Shown here: piece by piece, positions 7,977 through 16,122 of the stretch | Layout of the letters: each line of letters starts with the position of its first letter | How positions within the stretch are numbered: the first letter of the stretch is position 1 | NCBI GenBank assembly: GCA_913058195.1 | Contig: CAJXPP010000007.1 | Location: 1-24,735 of the forward strand | Direction: 5' to 3' | Origin: an uncultured Gammaproteobacteria bacterium | GTDB lineage: Bacteria; Pseudomonadota; Gammaproteobacteria; Nitrosococcales; Methylophagaceae | DNA: 24,735 bases | Position numbers and translations under genes: made by a program | The notes under the pieces: generated by a model | Seen by the model: only the letters and a program-made list of their open reading frames with translations | Told to the model about the DNA's origin: nothing | Database searches by the model: none

Positions 7977-8687
7977 ATGGAAGTACGGAGTATCAAACTT
8001 AATCTAAGGAAAGAAAATAATCGTTCAAAAGTACGCTCTGAACGATTACTATTGGCACATATGCCTATACAATTTGATCACGTTAACTCTGACAACAAGA
8101 ATGATGTTGAGCAATTTATAGCCGATCGTTTCAAACATCATTACCAGGCAGAAATTACGCATTTCTTACCATATTTATTATCTACAAAAAAAGACGATTC
8201 ATTTACTGCTGCAATGGGGTTTCAACCTGCAGGTACTGTAAGTCCTCTTTTTCTTGAGCAGTATCTAATATCATCAATCGAAGATGAAATTAGTCGTGTA
8301 ACAAAGCAATCAGTTGAACGAAGCAAGATTGCTGAAGTAGGTAATTTAACCTCTGTTCACAGAGGAACGAGTCAACTACTTTTTATACTCTCCATTGCAA
8401 TATTGCATGAGGCTGGATTTGAATGGTCGGTGTTCACCGCCACTAAGCAAGTACAAAAGCTATTAGCCCGATTAGGTTTAGTCACCATTAAATTATGCGA
8501 AGCTGACCCTATGGAGTTGATTGATAAGCTGCAATCCTGGGGAAGTTATTATCAAGACAAACCTAATGTTATGATCGGCAATTTAACGGATGCTATCACC
8601 TTGCTGAGACAGCATACTGTAATCGGTTTCATGCTGAATAATTACAAAAAAACAATCGCTGATATCGCTAGTAAAATTAAACAGTAA
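7977..8687 (+). CDS. Thermostable-hemolysin family protein (GNAT-like)
   Basis: A 236-residue protein of the thermostable hemolysin family (T_hemolysin). Visible family blocks, numbered from ATG 7977: FLP (63-65), PLFLEQYL (90-97), EVGNL (120-124), GFEWSVFTAT (147-156), LGL-ADP (166-178) and WGSYY (188-192). The order EVGNL, basic loop, helix, FTAT strand, helix, RLGL resembles GNAT/autoinducer-synthase folds, so an acyltransferase is as plausible as a lysin; the hemolysin name comes from a Vibrio protein. No signal peptide is present, which argues against secretion. ATG 7977 is chosen because GGAGAG lies just upstream; a GTG at 7965 is the alternative. Its stop overlaps the ligase start (TAATG). 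Confidence 0.82.
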   Translation: MEVRSIKLNLRKENNRSKVRSERLLLAHMPIQFDHVNSDNKNDVEQFIADRFKHHYQAEITHFLPYLLSTKKDDSFTAAMGFQPAGTVSPLFLEQYLISSIEDEISRVTKQSVERSKIAEVGNLTSVHRGTSQLLFILSIAILHEAGFEWSVFTATKQVQKLLARLGLVTIKLCEADPMELIDKLQSWGSYYQDKPNVMIGNLTDAITLLRQHTVIGFMLNNYKKTIADIASKIKQ

Positions 8688-10168
8688 TGACAATTATTTG
8701 GGATAAAATTGAGGAGGCTATCCACACACAAGAAGATCAGCCTGCCATTATTGGAATAGACCGAACTTATTCTTGGTTTGAATTACATCAAACGACACTT
8801 GAGCTTGCACAGCAACTAAGTGCAGTATCAGGAAAGGTTGTCGCCTTATATGCTGACAATTGTCCTGAATGGGTAATTATTGATTTAGCATGTCAACTTG
8901 CAAGCGTAACACTTTTACCTTTACCTGCTTTTTTCTCTGATCTGCAGTTGAATTATGCACTTCAGCAGGCTGGTGCTACAGCCATTATTTATCGTGATAA
9001 AGATAGGCTTAGCCAGTTGGTCTCATTAGTTGATAGTGATGAACAAAATCTATCGCCTTTACACCTTCTAATGAGTGAACTTAATCAGAAAACTGTTTCA
9101 TTACCTCCAGAAACAGCAAAGATCACCTTTACGTCAGGATCTACAGGACAACCGAAAGGTGTCTGTCTGAGTAATGCACAACAACTTAATGTTGCACAAT
9201 CATTATTAAAGGCAACCGAACTAGTTACACCTAGACATCTGAGTATTTTGCCATTTAGTACCTTATTGGAAAATATCGGTGGGCTTTATGCACCTTTATT
9301 GTCTGGAGGCACAGTTATCGCCTTACCGCAAAATGAACTGGGTTTTAATGGCAGTACTGGTTTTGATCTGAATAAATTGTTAGCAACGATCAGCCAGTAT
9401 AAACCTGAGAGTATGATTTTATTGCCCGAATTATTACTGGCTCTTGTTAGTGCTGTTAAACAGGGCTGGCAAGTACCTTCGACATTGAAGTTTATTGCTG
9501 TTGGTGGCAGTAAAGTATCAGCCAGCTTGTTAGAGCAAGCACAAAAGTCTGGTCTACCAGTCTATGAAGGTTATGGTTTATCTGAGTGTGGTTCTGTAGT
9601 GAGCTTAAATACACCAAGTGATGCACAACTAGGAACGATAGGTAAAGTCTTGGACCATGTAACAGTTTCTATTAAAGAGAGTGAAATTATTGTATCTGGC
9701 AATACTTTTTTGGGTTATATCAATGAACCTGATACTTGGTTGCAAGAAAGCGTTAGTACGGGCGATCTAGGTTATTTTGATGAGCAAGGATATTTACATA
9801 TTATTGGCCGTAAAAAAAACCTACTAATTTCAAGTTTTGGTCGAAACATTAATCCCGAATGGATTGAGAGTGAATTATTTTCGAACGGTTTATTACAGCA
9901 ATGTGTGGTATTTGGTGATGCCAAACCCTATTGTATTGCTTTGATTTATCCGCGTGATACGTCGACTACAAATGAAATGATCCAATCGTGGATAGATAGC
10001 ATTAATAAAACACTACCTAATTACGCCAGAATTGAACAATGGGCTAGGATTGTGAATCCACTCTCATACGATAATGAGCAGATGACATCTAATGGTCGGC
10101 CAGTTCGAAGCAAAATACTTCAAGATTACACAACAATTATTGAACAACTTTACCTTAAGGATAGATGA
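8687..10168 (+). CDS. AMP-binding acyl-adenylating enzyme (acyl-CoA synthetase-like)
   Basis: A 493-residue ANL-superfamily enzyme that should activate a carboxylic acid, probably a fatty acid, with ATP. Motifs: P-loop TSGSTGQPKG (149-158), YGLSE (296-300), STGDLGYF (357-364) and hinge region GRKKNLL (374-380). At the C-terminal A10 position, where a catalytic lysine normally sits (NGKxxR), the sequence is NGRPVR (469-474), so Arg471 takes its place. That may be a trait of this clade or may impair the adenylation half-reaction. It overlaps the upstream gene by one base and the downstream gene by four, giving a coupled unit. The substrate cannot be told from sequence. Confidence 0.88.
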   Translation: MTIIWDKIEEAIHTQEDQPAIIGIDRTYSWFELHQTTLELAQQLSAVSGKVVALYADNCPEWVIIDLACQLASVTLLPLPAFFSDLQLNYALQQAGATAIIYRDKDRLSQLVSLVDSDEQNLSPLHLLMSELNQKTVSLPPETAKITFTSGSTGQPKGVCLSNAQQLNVAQSLLKATELVTPRHLSILPFSTLLENIGGLYAPLLSGGTVIALPQNELGFNGSTGFDLNKLLATISQYKPESMILLPELLLALVSAVKQGWQVPSTLKFIAVGGSKVSASLLEQAQKSGLPVYEGYGLSECGSVVSLNTPSDAQLGTIGKVLDHVTVSIKESEIIVSGNTFLGYINEPDTWLQESVSTGDLGYFDEQGYLHIIGRKKNLLISSFGRNINPEWIESELFSNGLLQQCVVFGDAKPYCIALIYPRDTSTTNEMIQSWIDSINKTLPNYARIEQWARIVNPLSYDNEQMTSNGRPVRSKILQDYTTIIEQLYLKDR

Positions 10169-10821
10169 TGAATTTTTTTGAACGACTAAAAAATGAAACA
10201 GAAGATGCAAGACAGCATTTATATACTGCACCCATTATCAATAAAGCATTAACACACACAATTACATTAGATGAGTATGTGTCATTTTTGACTGAAGCCT
10301 ACCATCATGTCAAACACACAACACCGTTATTAATGGCTGTAGGCTCACGATTGCCAGAACAGAAAGAATGGTTACGTAATGCAGTAGCAGAATATATTGA
10401 AGAAGAGCTTGGTCATCAAGAATGGATTTTAAACGATATCGAGGCGTGTGGTGCTGACAAAGAAGCTGTTCGTCGTAGTCAACCAGCGCCTGCTACAGAG
10501 TTGATGGTAGCTTATGCTTATGACACGGTTAACCGTATCAACCCTTTAGGTTTCTTTGGAATGGTACATGTTTTAGAAGGAACAAGCATTGCCACTGCAG
10601 ACTCAGCGGCGGATGGAGTTCAGAAATCATTAGGCTTACCCAATGAAGCATTTAGTTATTTACGTTCTCATGGTGCATTAGATCTAGAACATGTTAAATT
10701 CTTTGAGAGCTTAATGAATAAAATTGATGATAAAGAAGAGCAAGATTTAATTATCCACTGTGCCAAAATGGTATTCCGTTTATATGGTGATGTATTCCGA
10801 AGTATCACTAACGATTATTAA
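10165..10821 (+). CDS. Haem-oxygenase-like diiron (HDO/TenA/PqqC-like) protein
   Basis: A 218-residue all-helical protein of the TenA/PqqC/haem-oxygenase-like group, often annotated iron-containing redox enzyme. Candidate metal ligands are all present: His47/48/51, EELGH (Glu81 and His84, an E-x2-H as in UndA), Glu138, and His169-x3-Asp173-x2-His176, the same H-x3-D-x2-H spacing as the diiron protein CADD. Relatives (UndA, SznF, CADD) activate oxygen on fatty acids or amines. With an acyl-activating enzyme and an SDR beside it, an oxidative modification of an acyl substrate is the simplest guess. It begins with overlapping ATGATG; AAGGATAG provides a ribosome site. Confidence 0.85.
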   Translation: MMNFFERLKNETEDARQHLYTAPIINKALTHTITLDEYVSFLTEAYHHVKHTTPLLMAVGSRLPEQKEWLRNAVAEYIEEELGHQEWILNDIEACGADKEAVRRSQPAPATELMVAYAYDTVNRINPLGFFGMVHVLEGTSIATADSAADGVQKSLGLPNEAFSYLRSHGALDLEHVKFFESLMNKIDDKEEQDLIIHCAKMVFRLYGDVFRSITNDY

Positions 10822-10835
10822 TGACTAGGTGAGAA

Positions 10836-11633
10836 ATGTTAAAAAATAAAACAATCTTATTGACAGGGGCTAGCGGGGGAATTGGTTCAGAAATGGCCAA
10901 ATTACTCTCATCTCACGGTATCAAGCTTATTTTAGTGGGACTTAGTCAGGTCGCTTTACAGACACTAAATGCTCAATTGGGTGGGCAACATTATGTCATT
11001 GAGGCCGATATATCTACTACTGAAGGTCGAGAAACTATTTTATCTTCATGTCAACAATATGAGGATAAGCTTGATATCTTAATTAACAATGCTGGAATAG
11101 GTCAGTTTTCACTATTTTCTGATCTGAGTGAAGATGATATTGCAACGATCATCAATATTAACCTCACCAGCACTTTATTATTAAGCCAGACTTTATTACC
11201 ACTATTATTAACACGTCCTCAAGCACAAATAGTTAATATCGGCTCAATTCTGGGAAGTATTGGTTTTCCAGGATCAACTGTTTATTGTGCTAGTAAATTT
11301 GGTAGTCGAGGCTTTACTGAAGCGCTTCGTCGTGAATTACTAGATACTAATGTTTCAGTACGTTATTTTGCACCTAGAGCCACAAAAACAGCCCTTAATA
11401 ATGAGTATGTCGAGGCTATGAATGATGAGCTAGGTACGCACATGGACAATGCTAATGAGGTTGCACAACAATTGTTGTCATTTTTGAACGGTGAGAGTGC
11501 GAATAAATACCTAGGATGGCCAGAAAAATTATTTGTTAGAATTAACAGTGTATTACCAAGTATTGTTGAGAAATCAATTTATAAGCAGTTACCTGTAATT
11601 AAACGTTATCTACAAGGAGATCAGCGACCATGA
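10836..11633 (+). CDS. Short-chain dehydrogenase/reductase (SDR)
   Basis: A 265-residue classical SDR, an NAD(P)-dependent oxidoreductase. The cofactor motif TGASGGIG (10-17), NNAG (84-87), and the catalytic set Asn109, Ser137, Tyr150 and Lys154 (YCASK) are intact. After the core, RYFAPRATKTAL replaces the usual PG loop and the C-terminus has a helical extension (LFVRINSVLPSIVEKSIYKQL), similar to membrane-associated SDRs that act on lipid substrates. It is 14 bp after the diiron gene with an AGGTGAGAA ribosome site and ends in an ATGA overlap with the TPR gene. Probably the reductive step of the pathway; direction and substrate unknown. Confidence 0.9.
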   Translation: MLKNKTILLTGASGGIGSEMAKLLSSHGIKLILVGLSQVALQTLNAQLGGQHYVIEADISTTEGRETILSSCQQYEDKLDILINNAGIGQFSLFSDLSEDDIATIININLTSTLLLSQTLLPLLLTRPQAQIVNIGSILGSIGFPGSTVYCASKFGSRGFTEALRRELLDTNVSVRYFAPRATKTALNNEYVEAMNDELGTHMDNANEVAQQLLSFLNGESANKYLGWPEKLFVRINSVLPSIVEKSIYKQLPVIKRYLQGDQRP

Positions 11634-12295
11634 AACTTGAAAATATAGGTTTAGCCGTTCTTTTAGTACTTTCTTCATTTACAATAAGTGCTGATATTAT
11701 AGAGGAAGTGACTGGCTTACAAAAAACATGGGCTAAAGTCAATTACACCATGGTAGGTGATGCTCAAGAAGAGAAATTTGAAGAGCTTGTAAAGCAGGCC
11801 GATGAAGTCATTGCTGAATATCCTAATGCAGCTGAAGGCTTTATTTGGCGAGGTATTATTAAATCAAGTTTTGCTGGTGCAAAAGGTGGGTTAGGCGCAA
11901 TGTCTTTGGCAAAGGCATCAAAGTCTGACTTAGAACAAGCCATTGTATTAAATGGTGAGGCCTTAGCTGGCTCTGCTTTTACAAGCTTGGGAACCTTATA
12001 TTTCAAAGTTCCAGGATGGCCAATAGGCTTTGGAGATGATGTTAAAGCGAAAGAGTTTCTTGAAAAAGCACTGACTATTAACCCTGATGGTATTGATAGT
12101 AACTATTTTTATGCCAGCTTTCTTAGTGAAGACGAGCAATATTCTGAGGCAGAAAAACATTTGTTAAAAGCACAAAACGCAGCACCGAGGCCCGAAAGAG
12201 AATTAGCTGATAAAGGCCGACATGATGAGATTAATAAATTATTAAGTGTGGTGGTAAATGAACAGAAACAAAAAACATCTACTTCACTCTTTTAA
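11630..12295 (+). CDS. Periplasmic TPR-like (TatT-like) protein
   Basis: A 221-residue protein with a signal peptide (about 1-21, ending TISA) and helical repeats: a block near 45-70 (EEKFEELVKQADEVIAEYPNAAEGFIW, split as helix pair), another around 95-125, and a clear TPR-type pair at about 140-185 ending AEKHLLKAQNAAPRPERE. The glycine-rich KSSFAGAKGGLGAM and VPGWPIGFGDD loops recall the TatT family of periplasmic trimeric TPR proteins. No lipobox is visible. It couples the SDR gene (four-base overlap) to the response regulator gene (two bases between stop and ATG). A scaffold or substrate-binding role is inferred only from fold. Confidence 0.65.
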   Translation: MKLENIGLAVLLVLSSFTISADIIEEVTGLQKTWAKVNYTMVGDAQEEKFEELVKQADEVIAEYPNAAEGFIWRGIIKSSFAGAKGGLGAMSLAKASKSDLEQAIVLNGEALAGSAFTSLGTLYFKVPGWPIGFGDDVKAKEFLEKALTINPDGIDSNYFYASFLSEDEQYSEAEKHLLKAQNAAPRPERELADKGRHDEINKLLSVVVNEQKQKTSTSLF

Positions 12296-12297
12296 AT

Positions 12298-12963
12298 ATG
12301 CAAATTTTATTAGTAGAAGATGATATTGATTTAGCCGATGCCTTATTGCAGACACTTAAGCGAGAAGGCTTTGCTGTTAACCATCTTACACGAGGACAAC
12401 ACGCCATTGATGCCGTCGAAACGGAATTACCCGATATAGTGATCCTCGATCTAGGTTTGCCAGATATGGATGGTATGGATGTGTTAAAAGCATTGAGAAA
12501 AATAAGTGCAGATATACCGGTGCTGGTTTTGACCGCCAGAACTTCTGTTGAAGATAAGGTAAGTGGCCTTGATTTGGGCGCTGATGATTATCTAGCAAAA
12601 CCATTTGAGGTAGCTGAGCTAATGGCTCGTTTACGGGTGTTTGGTCGGCGTGCAAGTTCACTTAAGCATTCCGGCTTGGTGATTGGTGAGGTGACATTAG
12701 ATGATGTTAGCCATCAAGTACAGGTTTTAGATGATGTTATTGTTCTATCACGCCGAGAATTTATGGTGCTAAAAGCATTAATGGAAAATGCCGGTCGCGT
12801 TCAAACACGCGATAGCCTCGAATCTAAGTTATATAGTTGGGGAGAAGAGGTCGCTAGTAATACTATTGAGGTTCATATTCATCATTTACGAAAAAAATTA
12901 CCTACAAACTTCATTAAAACACTACGTGGCATTGGCTATATTGTAAAACCTGAGTCAAAATAG
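12298..12963 (+). CDS. OmpR-family response regulator (QseB/PmrA-like)
   Basis: A 221-residue response regulator. The receiver has the acidic pair Asp8/Asp9, phospho-acceptor Asp51, Thr79 and Lys101, all as expected. The C-terminal winged helix is typical of the QseB/PmrA branch: LSRREFMVLKALMENAGRV, then LYSWGEEV-SNTIEVHIHHLRKKL. This branch binds paired TTAAG half-sites about 11 bp apart, and such a repeat lies at 7910-7926 upstream of the run. The cognate kinase gene starts six bases downstream. It probably activates the acyl-enzyme and iron genes around it. Confidence 0.93.
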   Translation: MQILLVEDDIDLADALLQTLKREGFAVNHLTRGQHAIDAVETELPDIVILDLGLPDMDGMDVLKALRKISADIPVLVLTARTSVEDKVSGLDLGADDYLAKPFEVAELMARLRVFGRRASSLKHSGLVIGEVTLDDVSHQVQVLDDVIVLSRREFMVLKALMENAGRVQTRDSLESKLYSWGEEVASNTIEVHIHHLRKKLPTNFIKTLRGIGYIVKPESK

Positions 12964-12969
12964 TATTTT

Positions 12970-14298
12970 ATGAAGTCTATTAGAACCTATTTATTACTCG
13001 CTTTAATTGCCATTATTACTCTTGTGATATTTGTTTCACTATTACAAGGCTATCGTTCGAGTATGAACGAGGCGGCTATAGTATTTGATAACCGTTTGCA
13101 ATCAATGGCTGAAAATATTGCAAGTGCCAACCAAGATGTCAGCCCTCGAACAACACCCAAGCTTAAACACTCTTCACATTTGTTTTTTCAGATATGGGAC
13201 GATGATTTACAGCTTATTTCTCACTCTGTTGGTGGTCCAGATAAGCTTTATAGTGAACTTGCTTCGAAACAACAATTTAAAGATATTAATATAGCACCGT
13301 ACCGTTGGCGTACATTCACCTTGCGAGATGAAAATTTACATCGTTGGATTGTTATGGCTGAACGACTAGATATCCGCTACAGCCTCGCTGAAGATGTTGT
13401 TTTAGCATCAATTGTACCTATTGTTTTGGCAATTCCTATTGCTGCATTTATTATCTGGATTGCAATTGGTATTGGCTTAAAACCGTTGAATGAGCTGGCC
13501 TTGCAGTTAAGTGAGAAAAAAGCAGAAGATTTAAGTCCTGTTACCTTGCAGAATGAACCAGAAGAGTTATCTCAATTGGTTACAACAACAAATGCATTAT
13601 TTTCTCGCTTAGAGGAAGCATTTCAACGTGAGCAGCAGTTTTCAGCTGATGCAGCACATGAATTACGTACGCCGATTAGCATATTAAAAGTGCAATTACA
13701 TAATCTACGAGCAGATAGTCCAGACCAATCAGCTTTAGAGCCTTTAGCTCAAGGAATTGATCGTATGGGCCAAGTTATAGAGCAAATTTTATCACTCTAC
13801 CGTCATTCACCAGAACAAATGCTACAAACTCAACAGCTCGTTGATTTATTTTTAATCACACAACAATTAATTGCTAATAATTACGATCAATTTTCTAATA
13901 AAAATCAGCAAATAAGTCTATCTGGTGATGCTGGATATACTGTTGAAGGAAATCAATTTGCATTAGAGACTCTGGTACAAAACTTGATTTCAAATGCCTG
14001 TAAATACACGCCTGAACTAGGTGAAATACAAGTAACAATATCTGCAGATTCTCAACAACTTCAATTAATAGTTGAAGATTCAGGGCCAGGCATTCCTAAA
14101 GAATTTAGACATAGTGCTCTGGAACGTTTTTACCGAGTTAATGGCGATCAACATAGCTCCGGCATCGTAGGTTGTGGTTTGGGTCTAGCTATCGTAAAAC
14201 AACTTTGTGACTTACATGGAGCTGAAATACAATTAGACGATGCGATAGAACTTGGCGGACTAAAAGTTATTGTCACTTTTCCTCATAGGTATGTTTGA
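12970..14298 (+). CDS. Sensor histidine kinase (QseC/PmrB-like)
   Basis: A 442-residue inner-membrane kinase: TM1 about 7-26, periplasmic sensor about 27-142, TM2 about 143-168, a short HAMP-like linker, H-box AHELRTPI with His230, N-box LVQNLISNACKY, G1 VEDSGPGIP, F-box LERFYR and G2 GCGLGLAIVKQL. All catalytic boxes are intact. The periplasmic domain (HLFFQIWDDDLQLISHS) is QseC-like and contains several His/Asp residues; it lacks an obvious RExxE iron motif. The neighbouring iron-permease genes make iron or another metal cation a reasonable but untested signal. The stop overlaps or abuts the cupredoxin gene. Confidence 0.93.
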   Translation: MKSIRTYLLLALIAIITLVIFVSLLQGYRSSMNEAAIVFDNRLQSMAENIASANQDVSPRTTPKLKHSSHLFFQIWDDDLQLISHSVGGPDKLYSELASKQQFKDINIAPYRWRTFTLRDENLHRWIVMAERLDIRYSLAEDVVLASIVPIVLAIPIAAFIIWIAIGIGLKPLNELALQLSEKKAEDLSPVTLQNEPEELSQLVTTTNALFSRLEEAFQREQQFSADAAHELRTPISILKVQLHNLRADSPDQSALEPLAQGIDRMGQVIEQILSLYRHSPEQMLQTQQLVDLFLITQQLIANNYDQFSNKNQQISLSGDAGYTVEGNQFALETLVQNLISNACKYTPELGEIQVTISADSQQLQLIVEDSGPGIPKEFRHSALERFYRVNGDQHSSGIVGCGLGLAIVKQLCDLHGAEIQLDDAIELGGLKVIVTFPHRYV

Positions 14299-14303
14299 TA
14301 ACA

Positions 14304-14639
14304 ATGAATATATTTTTATTGCTAAGACTTTTTGTCTACATCACACTTATGGCGTGTACATTTACCGTATCTGCAACACCTATTATTGAAATAGAAATTC
14401 GTGATCATTTATTCTTTCCTGCAGAAATACACATACCAGCAGATACCAAAGTTAAGTTAATCATTATTAATAAAGATCCTGCAGCCGAAGAGTTTGAAAG
14501 CTATGAATTGAATCGTGAAAAAGTGATTCCAGGAGGAAGTAAAGGGGTTATTTTCATTGGACCTCTACGGTCTGGAGAATATCCTTTCTTTGGAGAGTTT
14601 TTCCCAAAAACAGCACAAGGGCGAGTCATCGTTAAATAG
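14304..14639 (+). CDS. Periplasmic cupredoxin-like protein of FTR1 locus, no Cys ligand
   Basis: About 111 residues with a signal peptide (NIFLLLRLFVYITLMACTFTVSA region) and one cupredoxin-type beta-sandwich. The segment ELNREKVIPGGSKGV then LRSGEYPFFGEFFPKTAQGRVIV parallels the cupredoxin domain of EfeO and small FtrB-like proteins that feed FTR1 permeases. The mature part has no Cys and no Met, so a blue-copper site is impossible; acidic residues (Glu-rich AAEEFESYE) and two His could instead bind ferrous or ferric iron. ATG 14304 is preferred; a TTG at 14295 overlapping the kinase stop is the alternative, closer to AGG at 14287. It is eight bases before the permease gene. Confidence 0.75.
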   Translation: MNIFLLLRLFVYITLMACTFTVSATPIIEIEIRDHLFFPAEIHIPADTKVKLIIINKDPAAEEFESYELNREKVIPGGSKGVIFIGPLRSGEYPFFGEFFPKTAQGRVIVK

Positions 14640-14647
14640 GACATATT

Positions 14648-15427
14648 ATGCTCTTAAATGCCGTCATTATAATTTTACGAGAACTGGTTGAAGCATCACT
14701 GGTTATCAGTATATTTTTAGCCTTCAGCCAGCGTTTCAATATCTCAAGGCACTGGTTATTTATTGGTTTAATTATTGGTGTTACCAGCGCTATTTTGTAT
14801 GCAATGAATATCAATACTATTTCCCAATGGCTAGATGGTGTTGGTCAAGAAGTAGTCAATGCGGGTATACACCTTCTTATTTATGTTGTCTTACTATTAT
14901 TTGTCATTTTTTCATTACATGTAAAAAAAGCGCGTGTAGAAAAGTTCGTGATTTTTCTAATGTTTATTGGTGTTGCTTTAGCTTCTATTCGGGAAGGATC
15001 TGAAATAATATTGTATATCGATGGTTTTTTGAAAAATCCAGATTTATTAAAACCGGTTTTATTTGGTAGTGCGATTGGTGCCGGAATAGGCATTAGTTTG
15101 GGTGTGATTTTCTATTATTCTCTCATCGGCCTTTCTAATAAGGCAGGAGCAGGCGTGGGCTTTTTATTATGCCTATTAGTCGCTGGAGGAATGGTACTTC
15201 AAGCTACACAATTACTCTCTCAGGCAGACTGGATAGCGAGCCAATATCCACTATGGAATACATCAATATGGATCAGTGAAGGTTCATTAATAGGCCAGTT
15301 ACTCTATGCCCTAGTAGGTTATGAATCGACACCTACACTCACTCAAGTCCTTTTTTATATCAGTGCTGTTGGCAGTATGGTCGTACTTACCTACTTATCA
15401 AAAATTTACGCTTCAAGGACTTCGTAA
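14648..15427 (+). CDS. FTR1-family iron permease
   Basis: A 259-residue inner-membrane protein with about seven hydrophobic helices. Both iron-translocation motifs of FTR1/EfeU are present: RELVE (11-15) in the first helix and REGSE (115-119) in the fourth. It should import iron, usually ferric iron formed by a partner oxidase; here the only neighbours are the Cys-less cupredoxin and a beta-barrel protein, with no EfeB peroxidase and no P19-like protein. An AGGA ribosome site precedes ATG 14648. The stop overlaps the next gene by one base (TAATG). Confidence 0.92.
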   Translation: MLLNAVIIILRELVEASLVISIFLAFSQRFNISRHWLFIGLIIGVTSAILYAMNINTISQWLDGVGQEVVNAGIHLLIYVVLLLFVIFSLHVKKARVEKFVIFLMFIGVALASIREGSEIILYIDGFLKNPDLLKPVLFGSAIGAGIGISLGVIFYYSLIGLSNKAGAGVGFLLCLLVAGGMVLQATQLLSQADWIASQYPLWNTSIWISEGSLIGQLLYALVGYESTPTLTQVLFYISAVGSMVVLTYLSKIYASRTS

Positions 15428-16119
15428 TGATGGTACTTTATAAATTGATACTTGCAGTTATAAGCTTCAGTATCATAAGTTCTGTATTAGCTGATGGTTT
15501 GGCTATAGACAAAATCTATCATCCCTATGTTCAGCCCTTAGAACGAGAGATTGAGTTGAGAATGATATCTGAAGACGATGAACAAAAATACCGTCTTGGA
15601 TTAGGAACCTCATTATCAGATCGCTTATTTATTGAGGCCTATGTGATAAGTACTAATGCAAATAATGAACAGCTTGATGTCTCTGCCTATGAGTTAGAGG
15701 TTAAATACCAGTTAACCGAACAGGGTGAGTATGCAATGGACTGGGGTGTTATTGCTGAGCTAGAAAAAGAACGACATGAAGAGAACTGGGAAGCAGCGAC
15801 AGGCTTAATTATTGAAAAAGAGTGGGCATCTTGGATTGGAACAGCCAACTTATGGGCAATCTACGAATGGGGAGACACTATCAAAAACGAGTTAGAGTCA
15901 TCGCTATCTCTACAGGCAAGGTATCGCTATTCACGTTATTTCGAACCAGCCATGGAGCTTTATAGCGGTCAGAATACCCGAGGTTTTGGACCGGTAATAA
16001 TGGGCGATGTGTCGTTCACTGGGCGGAATAAACTACATTGGGAAGCAGGGGCGATTTTTGGATTAGACTCTAAAACGGCTGATAATACGTGGCGTTTATT
16101 AACAGAGGTCGAGTTTTAA
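15427..16119 (+). CDS. Predicted outer-membrane beta-barrel protein
   Basis: A 230-residue protein with a signal peptide (about 1-22, ending SVLADG) and many alternating-polarity strands (for example RLFIEAYVIST, YAMDWGVIAELEK, SLSLQARYRYSRY). It ends in LLTEVEF, with the C-terminal Phe typical of BAM-assembled barrels. It is the last gene of the run and is coupled to FTR1 by a one-base overlap, so an outer-membrane role in metal uptake is plausible. I do not recognise a named family. Its end is only three bases from the convergent lapG stop. Confidence 0.75.
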   Translation: MMVLYKLILAVISFSIISSVLADGLAIDKIYHPYVQPLEREIELRMISEDDEQKYRLGLGTSLSDRLFIEAYVISTNANNEQLDVSAYELEVKYQLTEQGEYAMDWGVIAELEKERHEENWEAATGLIIEKEWASWIGTANLWAIYEWGDTIKNELESSLSLQARYRYSRYFEPAMELYSGQNTRGFGPVIMGDVSFTGRNKLHWEAGAIFGLDSKTADNTWRLLTEVEF

Positions 16120-16122
16120 TAT

